Assembly (NCBI RefSeq): GCF_000156335.1 | Contig: NZ_DS999213.1 | Span: 3,278,111-3,342,110 of the forward strand | DNA from: Roseobacter sp. GAI101 | GTDB taxonomy: Bacteria; Pseudomonadota; Alphaproteobacteria; Rhodobacterales; Rhodobacteraceae | Reading direction: 5' to 3' | DNA length: 64,000 bases | Position numbers and translations under genes: made by a program | The notes under the pieces: generated by a model | Seen by the model: the letters and a program-made list of their open reading frames with translations, nothing else | Told to the model about the DNA's origin: nothing | Databases searched by the model: none | Part shown: positions 32,316 to 41,214 of the stretch, one piece after another | How positions within the stretch are numbered: the first letter of the stretch is position 1 | Layout of the letters: each line of letters starts with the position of its first letter

Positions 32316-32513
32316 ATGAAACACGTCCCCAAGCCAACCACAGACGAAGACCTCATCAAAGAGTTTCTCAACAAAGGTGGTACCATCAAGAAGGGGAAGA
32401 CCAAGCCGATGCCGGATGATCTTGGCCTGAGTAACAATCAGTGGGGCAATAAGATGACCAAGGAAGAGAAGGCCGTGGTCAAGGAGCAGGAAGAAGCGCG
32501 GAAGAAGCGATAG
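32316..32513 (+). CDS. Small basic hypothetical protein
   Basis: A 65-residue, Lys/Glu-rich soluble protein that I do not recognise. The C-terminal third (KMTKEEKAVVKEQEEARKK) is a likely charged helix. The middle holds KPMPDDLGLSNNQWGNK. The ribosome-binding site is weak (AAAGG, about 12 bases away). Its TAG stop is also the first triplet of an AGGGTGGG hairpin. It has normal codon use for the window. Confidence 0.55.
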   Translation: MKHVPKPTTDEDLIKEFLNKGGTIKKGKTKPMPDDLGLSNNQWGNKMTKEEKAVVKEQEEARKKR

Positions 32514-32530
32514 GGTGGGGCAAGCCCACC
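32511..32530 (+). repeat. AGGGTGGG hairpin carrying the stop codon of the 65-residue ORF
   Basis: TAGGGTGGGGCAAGCCCACC: GGTGGG pairs with CCCACC around GCAAG. The first three bases are the stop codon of the ORF ending at 32513. Confidence 0.65.
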
Positions 32531-32558
32531 GGTCCCGTTAACTTGCCACCAACATCGC

Positions 32559-32579
32559 GTGGGTTTCAGCCACCCTACG
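32559..32579 (-). repeat. Inverted AGGGTGG hairpin carrying the stop codon of the oxygenase gene
   Basis: Read on the reverse strand it is CGTAGGGTGGCTGAAACCCAC. The TAG (32577-32575) is the stop codon of the reverse gene. It mirrors the copy at 32511-32530. Confidence 0.6.
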
Positions 32580-33195
32580 CCCAGGCGTAATTGAACGAGA
32601 CCGAAATACGGTCTTCTTCCGCCATGTTCATCGGCACCTCGTGACGCAGCCAGCTTTCCCAAAGCAGGACATCACCGACCACCGGTTTGGCATAGACGAA
32701 CTGCCGGAGTTCTTGCGGAGCGTCTTTCAGCCGACCGGGCGCGGCCATCATCATCGGCAGGCGCGGGTCTTCGAGCTTGAGCGCGCTCGTGCCTTCGGGC
32801 ATCGCGACATAGGTCGTGCCGGAAATTGCCGAATGCGGGTGAATGTGCGCGGTGTGGATTCCGCCTTCGGGCAGGATGTTGATCCAGATGTCCTCAAGCT
32901 TCAGCTTGCGCCCGTCCAGATCAAAGGCAAGATCCTTGGCGAAGGCTTTCACATGCTTATCCAGGGCTTTTTTGACCGTCTTGAAGATCGGAAAGCGCCA
33001 CGGCAGGTCGGTCAGGGACGCATAGCTGGTGTAGCCGGGGAAGTCATTTTGGTCGCACCACTCCTGGCCGGCCTCGTCATCTTCCGCGATGCTTAGGCAG
33101 GCGGCCTCCAGCTCTGACGGGTCGACGGGTTTGCCGTGCTCGGACAAAGGGGCGCGGTACAGGCGGGTGACGAAAAGGGAATCTATCTGTGACAT
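32575..33195 (-). CDS. TIGR02466-type putative 2-oxoglutarate/Fe(II) oxygenase
   Basis: A 206-residue protein resembling the TIGR02466 family within the 2OG-Fe(II) oxygenase superfamily. The probable metal ligands lie in GGIHTAHIHPHSAISGTTY and in the later WESWLRHEVPMN histidine. A distal RISVSFNY segment holds the arginine expected to bind the 2-oxoglutarate carboxylate. The double-stranded beta-helix length fits. The substrate is unknown. It runs opposite to the surrounding ribosomal genes and is part of the insert between rplP and rpmC. Confidence 0.8.
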   Translation of the reverse strand: MSQIDSLFVTRLYRAPLSEHGKPVDPSELEAACLSIAEDDEAGQEWCDQNDFPGYTSYASLTDLPWRFPIFKTVKKALDKHVKAFAKDLAFDLDGRKLKLEDIWINILPEGGIHTAHIHPHSAISGTTYVAMPEGTSALKLEDPRLPMMMAAPGRLKDAPQELRQFVYAKPVVGDVLLWESWLRHEVPMNMAEEDRISVSFNYAWA

Positions 33196-33250
33196 GGGGA
33201 CTTTCTATACGAGCGGGGACGGGGTGGCGATAGGTTTTGCGCAAAGGTTG

Positions 33251-33278
33251 CTTGCCAAGCGGATGTAACGGCTATAGA
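33251..33278 (+). promoter_or_regulatory. Probable promoter of the rpmC block
   Basis: CTTGCC (33251-33256), 16 bases, TATAGA (33273-33278), about 80 bases upstream of rpmC. The core is framed by AAAGGTT (33244-33250) and AACCTTT (33281-33287). Confidence 0.55.
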
Positions 33279-33355
33279 GGAACCTTTCACATGAACTCCA
33301 CCAGAATCATGGTCACCCATAAGGGGCCTACTGGTGATGTCGAAAGGAACAGGCG

Positions 33356-33562
33356 ATGAACGCCAAGGAACTGAACGACAAGACACCCGACCAGCTTCGG
33401 GATGAACTTGTTAACCTGAAAAAAGAATCCTTCAACCTGCGTTTTCAGCAAGCCACAGGCCAGCTGGAAAACCCCGCACGTTTGAAGACCGTCAAGCGTG
33501 ACGTCGCACGTGTCAAAACCATTCTGAACCAGAAAGCCGCAGCCGCGGCCTCTGCTGAATAA
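33356..33562 (+). CDS. rpmC: 50S ribosomal protein L29
   Basis: A 68-residue L29 at the tunnel exit. It shows [22 protein letters not shown] and [17 protein letters not shown] (in part). ATG 33356 follows AGGAACAGG. It opens the third block, which continues through rpmD. Confidence 0.96.
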   Translation: MNAKELNDKTPDQLRDELVNLKKESFNLRFQQATGQLENPARLKTVKRDVARVKTILNQKAAAAASAE

Positions 33563-33577
33563 TAGGAGCCTGAGAGT

Positions 33578-33817
33578 ATGCCCAAACGTATCCTGACAGG
33601 CACCGTGACAAGCGATGCCAACGAACAGACCGTAACCGTATCCGTAGAGCGTCGCTTTACGCACCCGGTTCTCAAGAAGACCATTCGTAAGTCCAAAAAA
33701 TACCGGGCCCACGATGAGAACAACACATTCAAAGTGGGCGACAGCGTTCGCATCATCGAATGTGCACCAAAGTCGAAAACCAAACGTTGGGAAGTGCTGC
33801 AAGCCGCTGAGGCCTAA
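33578..33817 (+). CDS. rpsQ: 30S ribosomal protein S17
   Basis: A 79-residue S17, an OB-fold primary binder of 16S rRNA. It shows [20 protein letters not shown] and [20 protein letters not shown]. It starts 15 bases after rpmC. Confidence 0.96.
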   Translation: MPKRILTGTVTSDANEQTVTVSVERRFTHPVLKKTIRKSKKYRAHDENNTFKVGDSVRIIECAPKSKTKRWEVLQAAEA

Positions 33818-33893
33818 AGCGCTCACTGTTCTGGCTGTTGGCCTCTGTTTCCCTTGACTCTGAGGGACGCAGGGGCCAAACGCACGGACGAGA

Positions 33894-33908
33894 TGCCCAT
33901 CATGGGCA
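33894..33908 (+). repeat. Short perfect inverted repeat in the rpsQ-rplN gap
   Basis: TGCCCAT-C-ATGGGCA inside the 157-base gap. With no T-run it is probably a leader or spacer hairpin. A TTGACT at 33854 with a weak -10 match suggests a possible internal promoter, but I do not call it. Confidence 0.4.
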
Positions 33909-33974
33909 GACCAATATAATCGAAACCCTGGGGATCGGGCACGCATCGCCCCCCAGAAGGTCGGGAGAAACCAA

Positions 33975-34343
33975 ATGATCCAGATGCAGACCAACCTGGA
34001 TGTTGCTGACAACAGCGGCGCTCGCCGTGTTCAGTGCATCAAGGTACTGGGTGGTTCCAAGCGTAAATACGCATCCGTCGGCGACATCATTGTCGTGTCG
34101 GTAAAGGAAGCCATCCCTCGCGGTCGTGTGAAAAAGGGTGACGTGCGTAAAGCCGTCGTCGTTCGCACCGCCAAAGAAGTACGTCGCGACGATGGCACAG
34201 CCATCCGTTTCGACCGTAACGCGGCCGTCATCCTGAACAACAACAACGAGCCAGTAGGTACACGTATCTTTGGACCGGTTGTTCGCGAACTGCGCGCGAA
34301 AAACTTCATGAAAATTATCTCGCTTGCGCCGGAGGTGCTGTAA
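33975..34343 (+). CDS. rplN: 50S ribosomal protein L14
   Basis: A 122-residue L14 at the subunit interface. It shows [18 protein letters not shown] and [14 protein letters not shown]. Its TAA stop overlaps the rplX ATG by one base. Confidence 0.97.
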   Translation: MIQMQTNLDVADNSGARRVQCIKVLGGSKRKYASVGDIIVVSVKEAIPRGRVKKGDVRKAVVVRTAKEVRRDDGTAIRFDRNAAVILNNNNEPVGTRIFGPVVRELRAKNFMKIISLAPEVL

Positions 34344-34654
34344 TGGCTGCTAAACTTCGCAAAGGTGACAAGGTCATCGTGCTTGCTGGCAAGGACAAGG
34401 GCAAGACAGGCGATATCACGTCCGTCGATCCCAAATCCAACAAAGCCGTCGTAGCCGGTATCAACATGGCAATCCGCGCCACGCGTCAGTCCCAGACGTC
34501 GCAAGGCGGCCGTATTCCCAAAGCGATGCCAATCGATCTGAGCAACCTGTCGCTGGTTGATGCCAACGGCAAGGCAACACGCGTTGGCTTCAAGATTGAA
34601 GGCGACAAGAAAGTGCGCTTCGCAAAAACCACGGGGGACGTGATCGATGCTTGA
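34343..34654 (+). CDS. rplX: 50S ribosomal protein L24
   Basis: A 103-residue L24, an assembly initiator with a KOW motif ([20 protein letters not shown]). It overlaps rplN by one base and rplE by eight. Confidence 0.97.
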   Translation: MAAKLRKGDKVIVLAGKDKGKTGDITSVDPKSNKAVVAGINMAIRATRQSQTSQGGRIPKAMPIDLSNLSLVDANGKATRVGFKIEGDKKVRFAKTTGDVIDA

Positions 34655-35210
34655 TACTGCAACCTACACACCCCGCCTCAAGGGCGTTTACAACGACACG
34701 ATCCGTGCCGCCCTCAAGGAAGAGTTCAGCTACAAGAACGGCATGCAGATCCCACGTTTGGACAAGATTGTTCTGAACATCGGTTGTGGTGCTGAAGCTG
34801 TTCGTGACAGCAAGAAAGCCAAATCCGCTCAGGAAGACCTGACAACGATTGCCGGCCAGAAAGCCATGACCACGATGGCGAAGAAATCCATCGCGGGTTT
34901 CCGTGTTCGGGAAGACATGCCTTTGGGTGCGAAAGTTACCCTGCGTGGCGACCGGATGTACGAATTCCTTGATCGTCTGATCACGATTGCAATGCCTCGT
35001 ATCCGCGACTTCCGCGGCATCAACGGCAAGAGCTTTGACGGCCGTGGCAACTATGCCATGGGCTTGAAAGAGCACATCGTGTTCCCTGAAATCGACTTTG
35101 ATAAAGTTGATGAAACCTGGGGAATGGACATCGTGATCGCCACTACGGCGAAAACCGACGCTGAAGCGAAGGCACTGTTGAAAGCATTCAACATGCCCTT
35201 CAACTCATAA
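34647..35210 (+). CDS. rplE: 50S ribosomal protein L5
   Basis: A 187-residue L5, which binds 5S rRNA. It shows [35 protein letters not shown] (in part) and [18 protein letters not shown]. The ATG lies inside the last codons of rplX. Confidence 0.97.
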   Translation: MLDTATYTPRLKGVYNDTIRAALKEEFSYKNGMQIPRLDKIVLNIGCGAEAVRDSKKAKSAQEDLTTIAGQKAMTTMAKKSIAGFRVREDMPLGAKVTLRGDRMYEFLDRLITIAMPRIRDFRGINGKSFDGRGNYAMGLKEHIVFPEIDFDKVDETWGMDIVIATTAKTDAEAKALLKAFNMPFNS

Positions 35211-35229
35211 GCGCGGGAAGGATTTAGAT

Positions 35230-35535
35230 ATGGCTAAGAAATCCATGATCGAGCGCGAAAAGAAGCGCGAAGCACTGGTGAAGAAGTTTGCAGCCAAGCG
35301 TGCTGCACTCAAGGCAATCGTAAGCGACCAGGAAAAGCCAATGGAAGAGCGTTTCCGCGCGTCCTTGGCTCTGGCGAAACTGCCACGCAACTCCAGCGCC
35401 GTGCGTTTGCACAACCGCTGCCAGTTGACTGGCCGTCCGCATGCTTACTATCGCAAACTGAAAATTTCGCGGATCGCGTTGCGGGATCTTGGCTCGAGCG
35501 GCCAAATCCCCGGCATGGTCAAGTCGAGCTGGTAA
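35230..35535 (+). CDS. rpsN: 30S ribosomal protein S14 (zinc-free, long type)
   Basis: A 101-residue S14. It is the long form without the CxxC zinc motif ([33 protein letters not shown]). ATG 35230 is 19 bases after rplE. Confidence 0.97.
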   Translation: MAKKSMIEREKKREALVKKFAAKRAALKAIVSDQEKPMEERFRASLALAKLPRNSSAVRLHNRCQLTGRPHAYYRKLKISRIALRDLGSSGQIPGMVKSSW

Positions 35536-35547
35536 GGAGCGCATCAG

Positions 35548-35940
35548 ATGAACGATCCTATCGCAGATATGCTGACACGCATCCGTAACTCTTCGATGCG
35601 CGGCAAATCCACAGTCATGACCCCGGCTTCCAAGCTGCGTGCATGGGTATTGGACGTGCTCGCAGACGAGGGCTACATCCGTGGTTATGAAAAGATGACA
35701 GGTGCCGATGGCCACCCTGCCATCGAAATCAGCCTCAAGTATTACGAGGGCGAACCTGTAATTCGCGAATTGAAGCGGGTTTCCAAGCCCGGTCGTCGCG
35801 TCTACATGGGCGTCAATGACATTCCCGTTGTCCGTCAGGGCCTTGGTGTGTCGATTGTCTCCACCCCCAAGGGTGTGATGTCGGATCAGAATGCACGCAG
35901 CCACAATGTTGGCGGCGAAGTGCTCTGCACCGTATTCTAA
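35548..35940 (+). CDS. rpsH: 30S ribosomal protein S8
   Basis: A 130-residue S8, which binds 16S helix 21 and represses the spc operon in E. coli. It shows [13 protein letters not shown] and [19 protein letters not shown]. It lies between rpsN and rplF, the standard order. Confidence 0.97.
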   Translation: MNDPIADMLTRIRNSSMRGKSTVMTPASKLRAWVLDVLADEGYIRGYEKMTGADGHPAIEISLKYYEGEPVIRELKRVSKPGRRVYMGVNDIPVVRQGLGVSIVSTPKGVMSDQNARSHNVGGEVLCTVF

Positions 35941-35950
35941 GGAGAGCAAA

Positions 35951-36484
35951 ATGTCTCGTATTGGTAAAAAACCGGTCGACCTGCCAGGCGGTGTTTCTGC
36001 ATCCGTGAGCGGCCAGACCATCGAAGTCAAAGGCCCAAAGGGTACACGTACCTTCAAGGCAACTGACGACGTTACAATGACTGTCGAAGACAACGTGGTG
36101 ACAATTTCCCCACGCGGTAAGTCCAAGCGCGCGCGCCAGCAGTGGGGCATGAGCCGCACAATGGTCGAAAACCTTGTTACCGGCGTTACTTCCGGCTTCA
36201 AGAAAGAGCTTGAGATCCAGGGTGTTGGTTATCGTGCTGCCATGAACGGCAACACGCTGCGCCTGAACCTGGGCCTGTCGCACGACGTTGACTACATGCC
36301 ACCAGAAGGCGTGACAGTCACAGCCCCGAAACAGACCGAGATTGTGGTAGAAGGCATTGACGAACAGCTTGTTGGTCAAGTCGCTGCGAACATTCGCGCT
36401 TGGCGCAAGCCCGAGCCCTACAAGGGCAAAGGTATTCGCTACAAGGGTGAGTTCGTCTTCCGCAAAGAAGGCAAGAAGAAGTAA
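35951..36484 (+). CDS. rplF: 50S ribosomal protein L6
   Basis: A 177-residue L6 near the sarcin-ricin loop. It shows [14 protein letters not shown] and the C-terminal [20 protein letters not shown] 35951 behind AAGGAGAGC is used rather than the upstream in-frame start at 35891, which lies inside rpsH. Confidence 0.97.
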   Translation: MSRIGKKPVDLPGGVSASVSGQTIEVKGPKGTRTFKATDDVTMTVEDNVVTISPRGKSKRARQQWGMSRTMVENLVTGVTSGFKKELEIQGVGYRAAMNGNTLRLNLGLSHDVDYMPPEGVTVTAPKQTEIVVEGIDEQLVGQVAANIRAWRKPEPYKGKGIRYKGEFVFRKEGKKK

Positions 36485-36495
36485 GGATAGCACAG

Positions 36496-36855
36496 ATGGC
36501 AAACAGCAAAAGACAACTGTTTCTGAAACGCCGCCTGCGCGTTCGGAACAAACTTCGTCGGGTCAACGCAGGGCGTCTTCGCCTTTCGGTTCACCGCTCG
36601 AACAAAAACATCAGCGCCCAGCTGATCGACGACGTAAACGGGGTCACATTGGCCTCCGCTTCGACGCTCGAAAAGGATTTGGGTGTTGTCGGCAAGAACA
36701 ACATCGAAGCAGCGACGAAGGTCGGTTCGGCAATTGCCGACCGCGCCATCAAAGCCGGTGTTACCGAAGCATATTTTGACCGTGGCGGCTTCTTGTTCCA
36801 CGGCAAAGTAAAGGCTTTGGCCGATGCAGCCCGCGAAGGCGGTCTGAAAATCTAA
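36496..36855 (+). CDS. rplR: 50S ribosomal protein L18
   Basis: A 119-residue L18, which binds 5S rRNA. It shows [25 protein letters not shown] (in part) and [24 protein letters not shown] (in part). It is followed by a strong hairpin before rpsE. Confidence 0.97.
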   Translation: MANSKRQLFLKRRLRVRNKLRRVNAGRLRLSVHRSNKNISAQLIDDVNGVTLASASTLEKDLGVVGKNNIEAATKVGSAIADRAIKAGVTEAYFDRGGFLFHGKVKALADAAREGGLKI

Positions 36856-36863
36856 GACAGCGT

Positions 36864-36886
36864 AGGCGGCACGCGATGTGCCGCCT
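36864..36886 (+). repeat. Perfect hairpin between rplR and rpsE
   Basis: AGGCGGCAC, a GCGAT loop and GTGCCGCCT form a 9-bp stem. There is no T-tract, so it is unlikely to be a full terminator. It may act as an RNA processing or stability element within the operon. Confidence 0.6.
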
Positions 36887-36964
36887 CGATGATCCGGGGG
36901 CCTTCGGGACTCACCAGGATTGACCAAGAAAGGCGCTTGCGCCGTACCAAAAGGATGATGCCGC

Positions 36965-37546
36965 ATGGCAAGAGATGACAACCGGGGTGGCAATCGCCGC
37001 AACCAGCGCGAAGAGACTCCAGAATTCGCAGACCGCCTTGTGGCGATCAACCGTGTTTCCAAGACCGTTAAGGGTGGTAAGCGTTTTGGCTTCGCCGCAC
37101 TTGTGGTTGTTGGTGACCAAAAAGGCCGCGTCGGCTTTGGTAAAGGTAAAGCGAAAGAGGTTCCTGAAGCCATTCGCAAAGCCACAGAGCAGGCCAAGCG
37201 TCAAATGATCCGCGTGCAGTTGCGCGAAGGTCGGACGTTGCACCACGACATGGAAGGCCGTCACGGGGCCGGTAAAGTGGTTATGCGGACAGCACCAGAA
37301 GGTACCGGTATCATCGCCGGTGGTCCAATGCGTGCCGTTTTCGAAATGCTGGGCATCAAGGACGTCGTGTCCAAGTCCATCGGTTCGCAGAACCCTTACA
37401 ACATGATCCGCGCCACGATGGACGGTCTGCGCAAGGAATCCTCCCCTCGCGCCGTTGCACAGCGTCGCGGCAAAAAGGTGGCGGACATCCTGCCCAAGCG
37501 TGAGGACAATGTTGAATCGTCCGCACAAGTCGCTGAGGAGGCATAA
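36965..37546 (+). CDS. rpsE: 30S ribosomal protein S5
   Basis: A 193-residue S5, important for decoding accuracy. It shows [23 protein letters not shown] (in part) and GQNP-type [17 protein letters not shown] 36965 follows AAAGGATGATG. The gap from rplR is 109 bases, long for this operon. rpmD starts two bases after the stop. Confidence 0.97.
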   Translation: MARDDNRGGNRRNQREETPEFADRLVAINRVSKTVKGGKRFGFAALVVVGDQKGRVGFGKGKAKEVPEAIRKATEQAKRQMIRVQLREGRTLHHDMEGRHGAGKVVMRTAPEGTGIIAGGPMRAVFEMLGIKDVVSKSIGSQNPYNMIRATMDGLRKESSPRAVAQRRGKKVADILPKREDNVESSAQVAEEA

Positions 37547-37548
37547 GC

Positions 37549-37737
37549 ATGGCCAAGACTATCGTAATCAAGCAGATTGGCTCTCCAATCCGCCGCCCCG
37601 CCGACCAGCGCGCCACGTTGATCGGTCTGGGTCTGAACAAGATGCACCGTGTCCGCGAGTTGGAAGATACACCTTCCGTACGCGGCATGATCCGCAAGAT
37701 CTCTCACATGGTTGAGATCGTCGAAGAAAAAGGCTAA
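37549..37737 (+). CDS. rpmD: 50S ribosomal protein L30
   Basis: A 62-residue L30. It shows [20 protein letters not shown] and [20 protein letters not shown] (in part). It ends the third block with a double-hairpin element and a terminator, separating it from rplO. Confidence 0.96.
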   Translation: MAKTIVIKQIGSPIRRPADQRATLIGLGLNKMHRVRELEDTPSVRGMIRKISHMVEIVEEKG

Positions 37738-37780
37738 CCGATTTTTTTCGAAAAATCGGACCGGGGTTTTCAAAACTCCG
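37738..37780 (+). repeat. Double-hairpin intergenic element, copy C (after rpmD)
   Basis: CCGATTTTTTT/AAAAATCGG (37738-37759) followed by CCGGGGTTTT/AAAACTCCG (37761-37780). It has the same orientation as copy A at 7371-7415. The second stem has changed from GGAA to GGGG, with a G-T pair keeping the fold. Confidence 0.72.
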
Positions 37781-37790
37781 TGCCTAGATC

Positions 37791-37824
37791 AAAGCGCCTC
37801 GCAGGAAACTGCGGGGCGTTTTTT
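37791..37824 (+). terminator. Terminator after rpmD
   Basis: AAGCGCCTCGCAG and CTGCGGGGCGTT form a stem around GAAA, followed by TTTTTT. Confidence 0.88.
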
Positions 37825-37903
37825 GTTATTGGTGTTGTTAACCTTTCGTTAACGATTACGGTGAGCTGCGGATGATTTTTTCCGCATTTCACTGGAGTTA
37901 ATC

Positions 37904-38080
37904 GTGACGTATTTTTCTATATTGTCTTTGATCCTGGCCGTTTCTTTGCCGCAGAATGTGTTTGCCGCGTCTGCACCGAAAATTTCTGCTGAACAGATAT
38001 CTCATGGTGGTGGCTGCCGAAAATCTTCCCCACCGGGGCAATGCTGCCACGGCGGGTCAAAGCCGGTGCATTGCCACTGA
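37904..38080 (+). CDS. Small secreted Cys/His-rich peptide (58 residues)
   Basis: This short ORF begins with GTG at 37904, seven bases after a clear GGAG (37894-37897). Residues 1-21 form a signal peptide (YFSILSLILAVSLPQ, then NVFA). The mature part is about 37 residues and ends in a glycine-rich tail with four Cys (38, 47, 48, 57) and four His (34, 49, 56, 58): HGGGCRKSS, PGQCCHGG, VHCH. This spacing suggests metal binding or disulfides in the periplasm. I do not recognise a named family. It stands alone between rpmD and rplO. Confidence 0.65.
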   Translation: MTYFSILSLILAVSLPQNVFAASAPKISAEQISHGGGCRKSSPPGQCCHGGSKPVHCH

Positions 38081-38122
38081 CGCTGATCAAGTGCATTAAC
38101 AGCAGGTTGCGCGGGGTGGGGC

Positions 38123-38151
38123 TTGATCCTGATCCTTACCCCGTCTATACG
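38123..38151 (+). promoter_or_regulatory. Probable promoter of rplO-secY-adk
   Basis: TTGATC (38123-38128), 17 bases, TATACG (38146-38151), about 95 bases upstream of rplO. Confidence 0.65.
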
Positions 38152-38246
38152 CCCCCAGTGGCCACCAATCCGCCACAAGAATCATGAAACGCCGCGTTTG
38201 GCCGCTCCCGTCGCTGGGGGTCACATCCGGCAAAAGGAGAAGCGAC

Positions 38247-38729
38247 ATGAAACTGCATGAACTTTCAGACAACCCAGGTGCAACGAAACCACGCAAGCGT
38301 GTTGGTCGCGGTCCTGGTTCCGGCACCGGTAAGATGGGTGGCCGTGGTATCAAAGGTCAAAAATCCCGTTCGGGTGTAGCGATCAACGGCTATGAAGGCG
38401 GTCAGATGCCTTTGTACCAACGTCTTCCCAAGCGCGGCTTTACCAAGCCGAACCGGAAAGAATATGCAGTCGTAAACCTGGGCCTGATCCAGAAGTTCAT
38501 CGACGCGAAAAAGATCGACGGTTCCGCCGCGATCACCGAAGATGCGTTGATCTCTTCCGGTCTGGTCCGTCGCAAGCTGGACGGTATCCGTGTTCTGGCC
38601 AAAGGCGACTTTTCCGCCAAGATTGACCTGCAGGTCACAGGCGCGTCGAAGTCGGCAGTTGAAGCAGTTGAGAAAGCTGGCGGCAAACTGACCGTCACAG
38701 CACCTGCCGCGGCGACCGCAGAAGCGTAA
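38247..38729 (+). CDS. rplO: 50S ribosomal protein L15
   Basis: A 160-residue L15. It shows [22 protein letters not shown] (in part), the glycine-rich [20 protein letters not shown] and [18 protein letters not shown] 38247 follows AAAGGAGAAG; the in-frame start at 38184 is rejected. Confidence 0.97.
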   Translation: MKLHELSDNPGATKPRKRVGRGPGSGTGKMGGRGIKGQKSRSGVAINGYEGGQMPLYQRLPKRGFTKPNRKEYAVVNLGLIQKFIDAKKIDGSAAITEDALISSGLVRRKLDGIRVLAKGDFSAKIDLQVTGASKSAVEAVEKAGGKLTVTAPAAATAEA

Positions 38730-38793
38730 ACAAACCGTTTTGCCTTGTGAGCGGGCTGCGTCCCGCTTACATAGTCAATCGAGTTTTCCCAAA

Positions 38794-38829
38794 TGCCGCC
38801 CGCCGGAAAACGGCTTGGGCGGCGTTTTT
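38794..38829 (+). terminator. Terminator-like hairpin between rplO and secY
   Basis: TGCCGCCC...GGGCGGCG with an inner GCCG-GAAAA-CGGC stem, followed by TTTTT. It ends only about 20 bases before the secY start, so it may attenuate secY expression relative to rplO. Confidence 0.75.
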
Positions 38830-38849
38830 GCAAAGAAAGAGCCTCTATC

Positions 38850-40214
38850 ATGGTATCAGCCGTCGAAAGCATGGCCGCCAACACCAGTTGGTCCGCGTTG
38901 GGCAAGGCAACCGACCTGCGCAACCGGATCCTGTTCACACTGGGTTTGCTGATCGTCTACCGCCTTGGCACATTTATTCCGGTTCCCGGGATTGATGGCA
39001 CCGCCTTGCGCCAGTTTATGGAAAGCGCGGGACAGGGCATCGGGGGCATGGTTTCGATGTTCACGGGTGGTGCTCTTGGCCGTATGGGTATCTTTGCCCT
39101 TGGCATCATGCCTTACATCTCGGCGTCGATCATCGTTCAGTTGATGACATCGATGGTCCCCGCGCTTGAGCAGCTCAAGAAAGAGGGCGAGCAGGGGCGC
39201 AAGAAAATCAACCAGTACACACGGTTCGGTACGGTCGCACTGGCGACGTTGCAGGCCTATGGCCTGGCGGTCTCGCTCGAGGCCGGAGACATTGCTGCTG
39301 ACCCTGGTATGTATTTCCGCATGGCGTGTATGATTACACTTGTCGGCGGCACCATGTTCCTGATGTGGCTGGGGGAACAGATCACCGCGCGCGGCATCGG
39401 CAACGGCATTTCCTTGATCATCTTCGTCGGTATTATTGCAGAAGTCCCCGCAGCCATCGCTCAGTTCTTCTCGTCCGGTCGCTCCGGTGCGATCAGCCCT
39501 GCCGTGATCGTTGGCGTTCTGGTTATGGTGATTGTCACCATCATGTTCGTGGTGTTCATGGAACGCGCTCTTCGCAAGATTCACATCCAGTACCCGCGGC
39601 GTCAGGTCGGTCAAAAGATGTATGACGGCGGCTCTTCTCACCTGCCTGTCAAAGTGAACCCTGCAGGTGTTATCCCCGCGATCTTCGCCAGCTCGCTTCT
39701 GCTGCTGCCCGTTACGATCAGCACGTTTTCGGGTAACTCCACGGGTCCGGTCATGTCGGTTCTGTTGGCGAACTTTGGTCCCGGTCAGCCGCTGTACCTT
39801 CTGTTCTTCGTCGCGATGATCGTGTTCTTTGCGTATTTCTATACGTTCAACGTCAGCTTCAAGCCTGATGAGGTTGCAGACAACCTCAAGAACCAGAACG
39901 GTTTCGTGCCCGGTATTCGCCCCGGCAAGAAAACAGCCGAGTATCTCGAATATGTCGTTAACCGGGTTCTCGTTCTAGGTGCCGCTTATCTTGCTGCCGT
40001 CTGTATCTTGCCCGAAATCCTACGGGGCCAGTTTGCGATCCCGTTCTACTTTGGTGGCACTTCTGTGCTGATCGTCGTGTCAGTAACAATGGACACCATC
40101 CAACAGGTGCAAAGCCATTTGCTTGCCCATCAATATGAAGGTCTGCTTGAAAGGTCGCAGTTGCGCGGCAAGTCCGGCAAGCCTCGCAAAAAACGGAGCC
40201 CAGCACGTAAATGA
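38850..40214 (+). CDS. secY: Preprotein translocase subunit SecY
   Basis: A 454-residue SecY with ten predicted helices, the protein-conducting channel. It shows [18 protein letters not shown] and [23 protein letters not shown] (in part) in the cytosolic loop. ATG 38850 is chosen; an in-frame ATG at 38871 is possible. Its stop overlaps the adk start by four bases. Confidence 0.97.
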   Translation: MVSAVESMAANTSWSALGKATDLRNRILFTLGLLIVYRLGTFIPVPGIDGTALRQFMESAGQGIGGMVSMFTGGALGRMGIFALGIMPYISASIIVQLMTSMVPALEQLKKEGEQGRKKINQYTRFGTVALATLQAYGLAVSLEAGDIAADPGMYFRMACMITLVGGTMFLMWLGEQITARGIGNGISLIIFVGIIAEVPAAIAQFFSSGRSGAISPAVIVGVLVMVIVTIMFVVFMERALRKIHIQYPRRQVGQKMYDGGSSHLPVKVNPAGVIPAIFASSLLLLPVTISTFSGNSTGPVMSVLLANFGPGQPLYLLFFVAMIVFFAYFYTFNVSFKPDEVADNLKNQNGFVPGIRPGKKTAEYLEYVVNRVLVLGAAYLAAVCILPEILRGQFAIPFYFGGTSVLIVVSVTMDTIQQVQSHLLAHQYEGLLERSQLRGKSGKPRKKRSPARK

Positions 40215-40858
40215 ACATAATTTTGCTAGGACCGCCCGGCGCGGGCAAGGGAACACAGGCACGTCATCTGGTCGAGACGCGCAATATGGTTCAGCTTTCG
40301 ACGGGGGACATGCTGCGCGAAGCGAAAGACAGCGGCACCGAGATGGGCATGATGGTTGCCGATGTCATGGCGCGCGGTGATCTGGTCACGGACGAAATCG
40401 TGATCGGACTTATCCGCGAAAAGCTTGAAGACAAGTCGGAACACGGCGGGTTTATCTTTGACGGGTTCCCACGGACACTGGCACAGGCCACCGCCTTGGG
40501 CGAATTGCTTGAGGCCACAGGGCAGAAGCTTGACCACGTGATCGAGCTTCGGGTGAATGACGATGCGCTGGTCAAGCGGATTTCAGGTCGATCGACCTGC
40601 GGACAGTGCGGTGAAGTCTATCACGATGTGACCAAGCCCCATCCGGAAGATGGCAAATGCGTCAAGTGCGGCGCTTCGGATTTCAAACGCCGTGCGGATG
40701 ACAACGAAGAAAGCCTGCGCAACCGGCTGATGGAATATTACAAAAAGACGTCGCCGTTGCTTGGCTATTACTATGCACTTGGCATGCTCAAGCGGGTGGA
40801 CGGTCTGGCGGACATGAAGGTGGTTCAAGCCAGTATCGCGGCGATCCTGGACAACTAA
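40211..40858 (+). CDS. adk: Adenylate kinase (zinc-lid type)
   Basis: A 215-residue enzyme that interconverts ATP+AMP and 2 ADP. The P-loop is [10 protein letters not shown] at the N-terminus, with [11 protein letters not shown] downstream. The lid holds four Cys in the CGQCGEVYH...CVKCGASD pattern, which bind zinc in the family. ATGA overlap with secY shows coupling. It is the last gene before a terminator. Confidence 0.97.
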   Translation: MNIILLGPPGAGKGTQARHLVETRNMVQLSTGDMLREAKDSGTEMGMMVADVMARGDLVTDEIVIGLIREKLEDKSEHGGFIFDGFPRTLAQATALGELLEATGQKLDHVIELRVNDDALVKRISGRSTCGQCGEVYHDVTKPHPEDGKCVKCGASDFKRRADDNEESLRNRLMEYYKKTSPLLGYYYALGMLKRVDGLADMKVVQASIAAILDN

Positions 40859-40891
40859 GCATTTTCTTCCGGAAATCTGCACAGTTTATTC

Positions 40892-40927
40892 AAACGGCGT
40901 TGGTTCTTTGGATCAACGCCGTTTTTT
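40892..40927 (+). terminator. Rho-independent terminator after adk
   Basis: AAACGGCGTTG and CAACGCCGTTT pair around an 11-base loop, followed by TTTT. Confidence 0.92.
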
Positions 40928-41025
40928 GGTGGATTGGTCCAGGTCGGCGGCAGGGCCAGAATACCCCCGACGGGCGGCGGTATCCGCCTACCAACTTAAA
41001 CTGTCGGTGGATTTCCCGTCACGGG

Positions 41026-41054
41026 TTGACGCTGCGGTGAAATACTCATAACCA
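41026..41054 (+). promoter_or_regulatory. Possible promoter of rpsM-rpsK-rpoA-rplQ
   Basis: TTGACG (41026-41031), 17 bases, TAACCA (41049-41054). The -35 box is good and the -10 box weak. The rest of the 356-base gap between adk and rpsM, apart from the adk terminator, holds no gene that I can see. Confidence 0.45.
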
Positions 41055-41214
41055 GCCCTATCTCTTAAGAGAATCGACTTGCAACGGGATCGATTAATCC
41101 CGACGCATGAACACCTGATCAGCTGCAGCCCGGTGGCAAGAAAACGCCTCGGGCTTCACGTTGTGAAAAAAGGGTCTGGTATCACGGACCCGCAACGAAA
41201 AAGGAATAGCACAC

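Noticed and set aside
33854-33882. TTGACT with a possible -10 box before rplN
   Set aside because: The -10 match is too weak to claim a promoter.
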